Assembly (NCBI RefSeq): GCF_937941905.1
Contig: NZ_CALDGS010000035.1
Location: 1 to 17,897, forward strand
Length of the DNA stretch: 17,897 nucleotides
Reading direction: 5' to 3'
Origin: an uncultured Mycolicibacterium sp.
GTDB lineage: Bacteria > Actinomycetota > Actinomycetes > Mycobacteriales > Mycobacteriaceae
Both the position numbers and the translations under genes were made by a program. Positions 5,468 through 11,498 of this stretch are shown piece after piece. Under the pieces are notes generated by a model. The model searched no databases. It was not told where the DNA came from and worked only from the letters and a program-made list of their open reading frames with translations. Each line of letters starts with the position of its first letter. The first letter of the stretch is position 1.

Positions 5468-7180
5468 GTGACCGGACCGCGGCGTGATCCTCGCAGCCCG
5501 GCGGACGGGCGCGACCCCCGGTACTTCCCGCCGCGGCCGCGCAACGGCGCCGGTCCGGGCCGCGGCGAGCATCCCGGCATGGCCAACTACCCGAGCGATC
5601 CCCGGCAGCCCGGTCGGGGGGATCCCGGCCGGCCGCGCCGGCCCTCCGGCGGCAGCGCCAACCGCTGGCTGCCGCCGCTGGACGAGGCCCGGGCCCGGCA
5701 GCACCGCCGCACGCCCCCGCCGCCACCGCCGCCCCCGCCCGGGCAGAAGGTGACGGTGACCCGGGCGGCGGCCATGCGCAGCCGCGAGATGGGCTCGAAG
5801 ATGTACGGCCTGGTGCACCGGGCCGCCACCGCCGACGGCGCCGACAAGTCCGGCCTGACCGCGCTGACCTGGCCGGTGGTGGCCAACTTCGCCGTCGACG
5901 CGGCGATGGCGGTGGCGCTGGCCAACACGCTGTTCTTCGCGGCCGCCACCGGGGAGAGCAAGAGCCGGGTGGCGCTGTACCTGCTCATCACCATCGCCCC
6001 GTTCGCGGTGATCGCGCCGCTGATCGGGCCGGCGCTGGACCGGCTGCAGCAGGGCCGGCGGATGGCGCTGGCCACCTCGTTCGCGCTGCGCACCGTGCTG
6101 GTGCTCATCCTCATCGCCAACTACGACGGCGCCACCGGCAGCTACCCGTCCTGGGTGCTCTACCCGTGCGCGCTCGGGATGATGGTGCTGTCCAAGTCGT
6201 TCTCGGTGCTGCGCAGCGCGATGACGCCCCGGGTGCTGCCGCCGACCATCGACCTGGTCCGGGTGAACTCCCGGCTGACCACGTTCGGGCTGCTGGGCGG
6301 CACCGTGCTCGGCGGCGCGGTGGCCGCCGGCGCGGAGTACCTGTTCGGGCTGTTCGGACTGCCCGGCGCGCTCTACGTGATCGTGGCGTTCTCCATCACC
6401 GGTGCGGCGCTGGCGCTGCGCATCCCGCGCTGGGTGGAGGTCACCGAGGGCGAGGTGCCGGCCACGCTGACCTACCACGGCGGCGCCGGGCAGCTGCGCC
6501 GCCGCCGGGACGGCGGGCAGCGGCCCGCCCCGGCCCGCCAGCCGATGGGCCGCAACACGATCACCGCGCTGTGGGGCAACTGCACCATCAAGGTGATGGT
6601 CGGGTTCCTGTTCCTGTACCCGGCGTTCGTGGCCAAGTCGCACCAGACCGGCGGCTGGCAGCAGCTGATGATGCTGGGGCTGATCGGGGCGGCCGCCGCG
6701 GTGGGCAACTTCGCCGGCAACTTCACCTCCGCCCGGCTCAAGCTGGGCCACCCGGCCCGGGTGGTGGTGCGCGCCGCGGTGGCGGTCACGGTGATGGCCC
6801 TGGCCGCCGCGCTGACCGCCAACCTGCTGGTGGCCGCGCTGGCCACCTTCGTGACCTCCGGCGCCTCCGCGATCGCCAAGGCCTCGCTGGACGCCTCGCT
6901 GCAGGACGACCTGCCCGAGCAGTCGCGGGCCTCGGCGTTCGGCCGGTCCGAGACGGTGCTGCAGCTGGCCTGGGTCACCGGCGGGGCGATCGGGGTGCTG
7001 GTCTACACCGAGCTGTGGGCGGGCTTCACTACCATCACCGCAGTGCTCATCCTCGGACTCGCGCAGACCCTCGTCAGCTATCGCGGTGACTCGTTGATCC
7101 CGGGCTTCGGCGGCAACCGGCCGGTGCTGGCCGCGCCGGAGGGCGGCGGCTACGCCTACCACGCGGCGGTGGCCGAATGA
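5468..7180 (+). CDS. MFS-like multi-pass membrane transporter (Rv0876c-like)
   Basis: This 570-residue protein has an unusual N-terminal cytoplasmic tail of about 125 residues, rich in Pro, Arg and Gly, with nine consecutive prolines at 83-91. The rest is a polytopic membrane domain with about 10-12 helices; the first is near 135-158, others near 168-189, 199-217, 271-293 and 300-318, and a second set runs from about 375 to 535. A charged cytoplasmic loop (about 330-360, Arg-rich) separates the two halves, as in the major facilitator superfamily. The substrate cannot be read. The GTG start follows a GGAG 5 nt upstream and a possible AAGAAT -10 box. Its stop overlaps the ATG of the DUF2771 gene (ATGA), so the two proteins are made together, as in M. 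tuberculosis. Confidence 0.85.
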   Translation: MTGPRRDPRSPADGRDPRYFPPRPRNGAGPGRGEHPGMANYPSDPRQPGRGDPGRPRRPSGGSANRWLPPLDEARARQHRRTPPPPPPPPPGQKVTVTRAAAMRSREMGSKMYGLVHRAATADGADKSGLTALTWPVVANFAVDAAMAVALANTLFFAAATGESKSRVALYLLITIAPFAVIAPLIGPALDRLQQGRRMALATSFALRTVLVLILIANYDGATGSYPSWVLYPCALGMMVLSKSFSVLRSAMTPRVLPPTIDLVRVNSRLTTFGLLGGTVLGGAVAAGAEYLFGLFGLPGALYVIVAFSITGAALALRIPRWVEVTEGEVPATLTYHGGAGQLRRRRDGGQRPAPARQPMGRNTITALWGNCTIKVMVGFLFLYPAFVAKSHQTGGWQQLMMLGLIGAAAAVGNFAGNFTSARLKLGHPARVVVRAAVAVTVMALAAALTANLLVAALATFVTSGASAIAKASLDASLQDDLPEQSRASAFGRSETVLQLAWVTGGAIGVLVYTELWAGFTTITAVLILGLAQTLVSYRGDSLIPGFGGNRPVLAAPEGGGYAYHAAVAE

Positions 7181-7665
7181 GGCGGGCGCTGGCGTCGCTG
7201 GCGGTGGTGGCCCTGGTCGCCGTGCTGGGCACCGTCGCGCTGGTGTGGCGGCTGGCCGGCGACGACACCCCGCGCTACCCGCGGATCAGCGCCTACTCGG
7301 CCGGCCAGCTGGTGCGGGTGGGGCCGTACCAGTACTGCTCGGTGCTCGATCTCACCGACTGCGCCGACACCGGCGAGCAGGGCGTGCTGCACGTCGACGA
7401 GCGCGACGTGGTGCAGCTGTCGGTGCCCGCCGAGATCGCCCGCGCGCCGTGGCGGCTGCTGCGGGTCTACGAGGATCCCCGCGACTCCACCCTGGAGGTG
7501 CACCGGCCGGGCACCCGGCTGGCGGTCACCATCCCGACCGTCGATCCGCACCGGGGCCGGCTGGTCGGGATCGCCGTGCAGCTGATGACGCTGGTGCAGG
7601 ACCCCGAGGGCATGGTGTTCGACCTGCCGCACGCCGAGTGGTCGGTGCGGACGGTCTGGGACTGA
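7177..7665 (+). CDS. DUF2771-family exported protein
   Basis: This 162-residue protein has an N-terminal hydrophobic segment (about residues 4-26) after MRR, which can serve as a signal peptide or membrane anchor. There is no lipobox cysteine. The outside part carries the conserved DUF2771 block VGPYQYCSVLDLTDCADTG, where Cys54 and Cys62 could form a disulfide, then a beta-rich domain ending LPHAEWSVRTVWD. It corresponds to Rv0875c of M. tuberculosis, annotated there as an exported protein. The ATG overlaps the transporter stop by 4 nt, so translational coupling is expected. A partnership with the transporter at the membrane is inference. It converges on the GST-like gene, 10 bp away. Confidence 0.82.
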   Translation: MRRALASLAVVALVAVLGTVALVWRLAGDDTPRYPRISAYSAGQLVRVGPYQYCSVLDLTDCADTGEQGVLHVDERDVVQLSVPAEIARAPWRLLRVYEDPRDSTLEVHRPGTRLAVTIPTVDPHRGRLVGIAVQLMTLVQDPEGMVFDLPHAEWSVRTVWD

Positions 7666-7675
7666 CCGCCCGGGT

Positions 7676-8686
7676 TCAGCCGGACAGCGGGTTGTGCCCG
7701 GCCGGCACCGCCTCCTGCGGCCGCGGCGGCGGGGGCGGGGTGCCGTCGCCGAACGGGCTGCCGCCCAACGCCTCCCGCCCGTGCGGGGCGAGCCAGCCGG
7801 ACAGGTCCGGACCCTTGGGCACGATCCCGGTCGGGTTGATGTCGCGGTGCACGACGTAGTAGTGCTGCTTGATCTGCACGAAGTCGACGGTGTCGCCGAA
7901 GCCCGGGGTCTGGAACAGGTCCCGGGCGTAGGCCCACAGCACCTCGAGCTCGGTGAGCTTGTGCCGGTTGCATTTGAAGTGGCCGTGGTAGACGGCGTCG
8001 AACCGGACCAGGGTGGTGAACAGCCGCACGTCGGCCTCGGTGATGGTGTCGCCGACGAGGTAGCGGCGGGTGCTCAGGTGCTCGGTCAGCCAGTCCAGGG
8101 CGGCGAACAACCGGTCGTAGGCGGCCTCGTAGGCCTGCTGCGTGCCGGCGAACCCGCACCGGTACACCCCGTTGTTGACCTCGGTGTAGACCCGCCGGTT
8201 GATCGCGTCGATCTCGGCGCGCAGCGGCTCGGGGTACAGGTCCGGCGCGCCGGGCCGGTGGAACTCGCGCCACTCGGTGGACAGGTCCAGGGTGAGCTGG
8301 GCGAAGTCGTTGGTGACCACCGCCCCGGTGGGCACGTCCACGATGGCCGGGACGGTGATGCCCTTGGGGTAGTCGGGGAACCGTCGCAGGTAGGCGTCGC
8401 GCAGCCGCGGGATGCCCAGCACCGGGTCCACCCCGCCGGGGTCGAGGTCGAAGGTCCAGCTGCGCTCGTCGTGCACCGGCCCGCAGAACCCGATGGAGAT
8501 GGCGTCCTCGAGGCCGAGCAGCCGGCGCACGATGATGGCGCGGTTGGCCCACGGGCAGGCCCGGGCCACAATCAGCCGGTAGCGGCCGGGTTGCACCGGG
8601 TAGCCGTCCCGGCCGTCGGCGGTGATCCGGGTGATGATGTAGTCGGTGTCGCGGTCGAACTCGCCACCGGCGGCGACGTAGGCCAT
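7676..8686 (-). CDS. Glutathionyl-hydroquinone reductase-like (omega-class GST family) protein
   Basis: This 336-residue protein has the size and order of the YqjG/ECM4 family. Residues 34-150 form the thioredoxin-like domain with the active-site motif CPWA (Cys44-Ala47), and PAIVDVPTGAVVTNDF provides the cis-Pro and the thiol-binding residues. An all-helical domain runs from about 160 to 305, including the signatures TEVNNGVYRCGFA and FVQIKQHYYVVHRDINPTGIVPKGP. In other bacteria these enzymes use glutathione to reduce glutathionyl-hydroquinones. Mycobacteria make mycothiol rather than glutathione, so mycothiol is the likely thiol, by inference. The C-terminal tail (about 308-336) is Pro-rich and not part of the fold. 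I recall no counterpart at this place in M. tuberculosis. Confidence 0.85.
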   Translation of the reverse strand: MAYVAAGGEFDRDTDYIITRITADGRDGYPVQPGRYRLIVARACPWANRAIIVRRLLGLEDAISIGFCGPVHDERSWTFDLDPGGVDPVLGIPRLRDAYLRRFPDYPKGITVPAIVDVPTGAVVTNDFAQLTLDLSTEWREFHRPGAPDLYPEPLRAEIDAINRRVYTEVNNGVYRCGFAGTQQAYEAAYDRLFAALDWLTEHLSTRRYLVGDTITEADVRLFTTLVRFDAVYHGHFKCNRHKLTELEVLWAYARDLFQTPGFGDTVDFVQIKQHYYVVHRDINPTGIVPKGPDLSGWLAPHGREALGGSPFGDGTPPPPPRPQEAVPAGHNPLSG

Positions 8687-8719
8687 GACCTCAGTCTGCC
8701 CCGCCGGCCGGCGGGACGG

Positions 8720-9127
8720 TCAGCGTTCGAGTTCGTTGGCGACGGCGCGCACCACCTCGGCCACCCGGCGGGCGGTCTTGCGGTCCGGGTAGCGGCCCTT
8801 GCGCAGGTCCGGCTGCACGCTGGTCTCCAGCAGCGTGATCATGTCCTCGATCATCCCGTGCAGCTCGTCGGGGTTGCGCTTGTGCGCCGTGGCGGCGGTC
8901 TCCCGGCGCGCCTTGGCCAGGCTCGGCGGTTCGATGATCTTGACCGTCAGCGCCTGCGGCCCCCGGCGGCCGGTGGCGATGCCGAACTCGACGCGCTGAC
9001 CGGCCTTGAGTGTCTCGACGCCGGCGGGCAGTGCCGAGGCGCGGACGTAGACGTCCTCGCCATCCTCCTGGGACAGGAACCCGAAGCCCTTCTCGGCGTC
9101 GTACCACTTCACCCGGCCGGTCGGCAC
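8720..9127 (-). CDS. cspB: Cold-shock domain protein CspB with helical C-terminal extension
   Basis: This 135-residue protein is the same length as mycobacterial CspB (Rv0871) and twice that of a classical cold-shock protein. Residues 1-67 are the cold-shock domain, an OB fold that binds single-stranded RNA or DNA. It contains the RNP-1 motif KGFGFL (13-18) and an RNP-2-like DVYVRASAL (24-32). Residues 70-135 form a predicted helical extension rich in Arg and Lys, found in actinobacterial members only. The GTG at 9127 is chosen because the protein then starts MPTGRVKWYD as in relatives; another in-frame GTG lies 9 nt upstream (9136) and cannot be excluded. The 5' region is A/T-rich relative to its surroundings and could give an untranslated leader of about 75-80 nt. 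Confidence 0.92.
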   Translation of the reverse strand: MPTGRVKWYDAEKGFGFLSQEDGEDVYVRASALPAGVETLKAGQRVEFGIATGRRGPQALTVKIIEPPSLAKARRETAATAHKRNPDELHGMIEDMITLLETSVQPDLRKGRYPDRKTARRVAEVVRAVANELER

Positions 9128-9212
9128 TGGTCTCACCCGCTTGTCTGCTCGAACCGATAACGAATAAGCAAAACGCCCCGACAACGCTCGTCGCTTCCGG
9201 GACGCGGCACAG

Positions 9213-9218
9213 ATCTTA
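9213..9218 (-). promoter_or_regulatory. -10 box of probable cspB promoter
   Basis: On the minus strand this reads TAAGAT (TANNNT). The start codon lies 85 bp downstream, so the leader would be about 75-80 nt and would contain the T-rich stretch around 9150-9170. Confidence 0.4.
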
Positions 9219-9271
9219 CCGTCCGCGATATCGGCGATCACGTCAGATCCCGCCCGACCCGGTCCGCTGGG

Positions 9272-9277
9272 TAGGCT
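9272..9277 (+). promoter_or_regulatory. -10 box upstream of the YccF-moaA-moaD operon
   Basis: TAGGCT (TANNNT) lies 24 bp before the ATG at 9302. The short leader contains GGAGGAGAAGG at 9291-9301, a strong ribosome binding site. This promoter is divergent from that of cspB. Confidence 0.5.
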
Positions 9278-9301
9278 GATGGCCACCGCTGGAGGAGAAG
9301 G

Positions 9302-9700
9302 ATGCGCCTGGTTCTCAATGTCATCTGGCTGCTCTTCGGCGGGCTGTGGCTGGCGCTGGGCTACCTGCTGGCCGCGCTGGTGTGCTTCGTGCTGATCGTC
9401 ACGATCCCGTTCGGGTTCGCCGCGCTGCGCATCGGCTCCTACGCGCTGTGGCCGTTCGGCCGCACCATCGTGGACAAGCCGGGGACGCGGCCGGGAGCGT
9501 TGATCGGGAACGTGATCTGGGTCATCCTGTTCGGCATCTGGCTGGCGCTCGGGCACATCGTGTCCGCGGTGGCGATGGCGGTGACGATCATCGGCATCCC
9601 GCTGGCGCTGGCCAACCTGAAGCTGGTGCCGGTGTCGCTGGTGCCGCTGGGCAAGGACATCGTGCCCGTCGACGCAGGACCGCCGCGAGCCGCCGTATGA
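9302..9700 (+). CDS. YccF-domain inner membrane protein
   Basis: This 132-residue protein consists of two YccF units, residues about 4-57 and 68-120. Each reads N-VIW-(hydrophobic)-WLALG-(hydrophobic)-IPF/IPL and ends with P-x-G-(K/R)-x-IV, so the gene looks like an internal duplication. About four membrane segments are predicted. The family is widespread in bacteria with no settled role. The ribosome binding site is excellent (GGAGGAGAAGG). The stop overlaps the ATG of moaA (ATGA), so it heads a molybdenum-cofactor operon, matching Rv0870c-Rv0869c-Rv0868c of M. tuberculosis. A link of the membrane protein to cofactor synthesis is suggested only by position. Confidence 0.88.
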   Translation: MRLVLNVIWLLFGGLWLALGYLLAALVCFVLIVTIPFGFAALRIGSYALWPFGRTIVDKPGTRPGALIGNVIWVILFGIWLALGHIVSAVAMAVTIIGIPLALANLKLVPVSLVPLGKDIVPVDAGPPRAAV

Positions 9701-10749
9701 CCGCCACCAACCTGGGCATCCCGCCGGTGCACCGGCCGCCGGCGCCGGCCCCGGCGCACGGGCCGCTGGTCGACACCTTCGGCCGGGTGGCCACGGATCT
9801 GCGGGTGTCGCTGACCGACCGGTGCAACCTGCGCTGCACCTACTGCATGCCGCCGGAGGGGCTGGACTGGCTGCCCGACGAGCAGCTGCTGCGGCCCGAG
9901 GAGCTGATCCGGCTGCTGCGCATCGCGGTGACCCGGCTGGGCATCACCGCGGTGCGGTTCACCGGCGGGGAGCCGCTGGTGTTCAAGGGGCTGGAGGAGG
10001 TCGTCGCGGCCACCGCGGCGCTGACCCCGCGCCCGGAGATCGCCATGACCACCAACGGGGTGGGACTGGCCCGCCGCGCCGAGGCGCTCAGGGCCGCCGG
10101 CCTGGACCGGGTGAACGTCTCGCTGGACACCCTGGACCGGGCGCGCTACGCGCGCATCACCCACCGCGACCGGCTGCCCGACGTGCTCGACGGGCTGGCC
10201 GCCGCGCAGCGGGCCGGGCTGGGCCCGGTGAAGGTCAACGCGGTGCTGGACCCGGACACCGGGCTCGCCGACGCGGTGGAGCTGCTGCGGTTCTGCCTGG
10301 CGCACGGCTACCAGCTGCGGATCATCGAGCAGATGCCGCTCGACGCCGGGCACACCTGGCGCCGGGAGGCCACGCTGTCGGCCGCGCAGATCCTCGAGGC
10401 GCTGGGCCGGCACTTCACCCTCACCCCGGATCCGCGGCCGCGCGGGTCGGCGCCGGCGCGGCTGTGGCGGGTGGACGGCACCGACGCCACGGTGGGGATC
10501 ATCGCCTCGGTGTCGGAGGCGTTCTGCGCGGCCTGCGACCGCACCCGGCTGACCGCCGACGGTCAGGTGCGCAACTGCCTGTTCGCCCGCGAGGAGACCG
10601 ACCTGCGCGGGCTGCTGCGCGGCGGTGCCGACGACGCGGCGATCGAGGCCGCGTGGCGGGCCGCGATGTGGGCCAAGGCGGCCGGGCACGGCATCAACGA
10701 CCCCGACTTCGTCCAACCCGTACGACCCATGAGCGCGATCGGAGGCTGA
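9697..10749 (+). CDS. moaA: GTP 3',8-cyclase MoaA (radical SAM)
   Basis: This 350-residue radical S-adenosylmethionine enzyme, with MoaC, turns GTP into cyclic pyranopterin monophosphate, the first step of molybdenum-cofactor synthesis. The N-terminal [4Fe-4S] cluster motif is CNLRCTYC (Cys43, 47, 50), followed by the SAM-binding FTGGEPL (88-94) and the conserved TTNG (118-121). The second cluster, which binds GTP, is made by CAACDRTRL with a later Cys (Cys277, 280, 294). The protein ends SAIGG; the C-terminal double Gly is required for the reaction in family members. Residues 1-25 are a Pro/Ala-rich extension. Its start overlaps the YccF gene stop, and its stop overlaps the moaD start (TGATG). 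It corresponds to moaA2 (Rv0869c). Confidence 0.96.
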   Translation: MTATNLGIPPVHRPPAPAPAHGPLVDTFGRVATDLRVSLTDRCNLRCTYCMPPEGLDWLPDEQLLRPEELIRLLRIAVTRLGITAVRFTGGEPLVFKGLEEVVAATAALTPRPEIAMTTNGVGLARRAEALRAAGLDRVNVSLDTLDRARYARITHRDRLPDVLDGLAAAQRAGLGPVKVNAVLDPDTGLADAVELLRFCLAHGYQLRIIEQMPLDAGHTWRREATLSAAQILEALGRHFTLTPDPRPRGSAPARLWRVDGTDATVGIIASVSEAFCAACDRTRLTADGQVRNCLFAREETDLRGLLRGGADDAAIEAAWRAAMWAKAAGHGINDPDFVQPVRPMSAIGG

Positions 10750-11042
10750 TGCCGGTGTCGTCCGAGACCCGTCATGCGGACCCCGCCGGGGCCGTCGAGG
10801 TGACCGTCCGGTTCTTCGCCGCGGCCGCCGCGGCCGCCGGCACCGACGAGCGGGTGCTGACGGTGCCGGCCGGCACCACGCTGGCCGGGCTGGTCGAGGT
10901 GCTGGCCGCGTCCGGCCCGGAGCTGGCCCGGGTGCTGCCGCGGTGTTCGTATCTGTGCGACGAGGTGGCGGCGCGCGACCCGGACCGGCCGTTGCGGCCG
11001 GGCCAGACCGTCGACGTGTTGCCGCCGTTCGCGGGCGGTTGA
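10749..11042 (+). CDS. moaD: Molybdopterin synthase small subunit MoaD
   Basis: This 97-residue ubiquitin-fold protein carries sulfur as a thiocarboxylate on its C-terminal Gly96-Gly97 and donates it to cyclic pyranopterin in complex with MoaE. Family features are VEVTVRFFAAAAAAAG (16-31), LAGLVEVLA (46-53), PLRPGQTVDVLPPFAGG (81-97) and the end on GG directly before the stop. Residues 1-15 are a species-specific extension. The ATG overlaps the moaA stop in TGATG, so the genes are translationally coupled. The partner MoaE is encoded about 1.8 kb away on the other strand, beyond rpfA. It corresponds to moaD2 (Rv0868c). Confidence 0.94.
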   Translation: MPVSSETRHADPAGAVEVTVRFFAAAAAAAGTDERVLTVPAGTTLAGLVEVLAASGPELARVLPRCSYLCDEVAARDPDRPLRPGQTVDVLPPFAGG

Positions 11043-11066
11043 TTCCCCGAACCCGCGATTTGCCGG

Positions 11067-11082
11067 CGTGATTTCCGTCACA
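11067..11082. promoter_or_regulatory. CRP (cAMP receptor protein) binding site upstream of rpfA
   Basis: The half sites CGTGA (11067-11071) and TCACA (11078-11082), separated by 6 bp, match the CRP consensus TGTGA-N6-TCACA at 9 of 10 defined positions. Direct control of rpfA by the CRP homologue Rv3676 is established in M. tuberculosis, so a conserved site here fits. The site is about 417 bp before the start codon. Confidence 0.75.
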
Positions 11083-11172
11083 TCACGATCTGATAACGCC
11101 GCCGTCGATTGTCGCCGAGGCAAGCGGAATCGCCGGGGACGCGCGGAGCACCCTGCGGTTTTAGAGCCTCTT

Positions 11173-11178
11173 TAGGAT
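11173..11178 (+). promoter_or_regulatory. Candidate -10 box for rpfA, upstream copy
   Basis: TAGGAT lies in the only A/T-rich stretch of this leader (11158-11180), about 91 bp downstream of the CRP site. A second candidate is TACGGT at 11237-11242 with ATGACG (11214-11219) 17 bp upstream as a -35. Either would start transcription ahead of the riboswitch. Confidence 0.3.
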
Positions 11179-11287
11179 TTGCCGAACGCAAGAAACGCCC
11201 GGATCGGCAGGAGATGACGCCGCTCGCGGGAGCCGTTACGGTTCTCCGCAGGCCGAGCGACCGAACATCGCCCGGCCCGCCCGACCC

Positions 11288-11477
11288 GATCGCGCCGAAC
11301 TCCATCCATCGGGAAGGGCACCGACGAACCGCGGATGGAGGCGGGGGACCCAACCGGGTCCGCCGACGCGGGCCCGGGGCCGTACGCGGCCCCTAGGGGT
11401 GAAGCCGGTGTCGCCGCGGCGACGCCGGCCGGGTGACCTCTCCGACCCGAACCCGACAGCTCACCTCGCGGGCGCTG
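11288..11477 (+). ncRNA. ydaO-type c-di-AMP riboswitch in the rpfA leader
   Basis: Several conserved blocks of the ydaO/yuaA class appear in order. GCGGGGGACC (11341-11350) is followed by a GGACCC/GGGTCC hairpin (11346-11361). A GGGGCC/GGCCCC hairpin (11376-11393) precedes GGGGTGAAGCCGG (11396-11408). The strongest block is GACCCGAACCCGACAGCT (11444-11461), followed by CACCTCGCGGGCGC. The ends pair GCGCC (11292-11296) with GGCGC (11471-11475) to close the RNA, and CTCCATCC (11300-11307) pairs with GGATGGAG (11333-11340). c-di-AMP is the known ligand of the class, and it is known ahead of cell-wall hydrolase genes in actinobacteria. Ligand binding usually turns the gene off. I see no U-rich terminator between it and the ATG, so the output mechanism is open. 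Confidence 0.9.
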
Positions 11478-11498
11478 ACGAGAGGACGTAACGCGTAG

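Noticed and set aside
4577..7162. 861-codon open frame on the minus strand extending past the DUF3027 start
   Set aside because: Only the part from 5353 down is protein-like; the rest is antisense to the transporter gene and has low-complexity Gly/Arg/His composition typical of high-GC shadow frames.
11092..11097. GATAAC as the rpfA -10 box right after the CRP site
   Set aside because: It lacks the nearly invariant final T, and it would lie too close to the CRP site for a simple activator arrangement; better candidates lie downstream.
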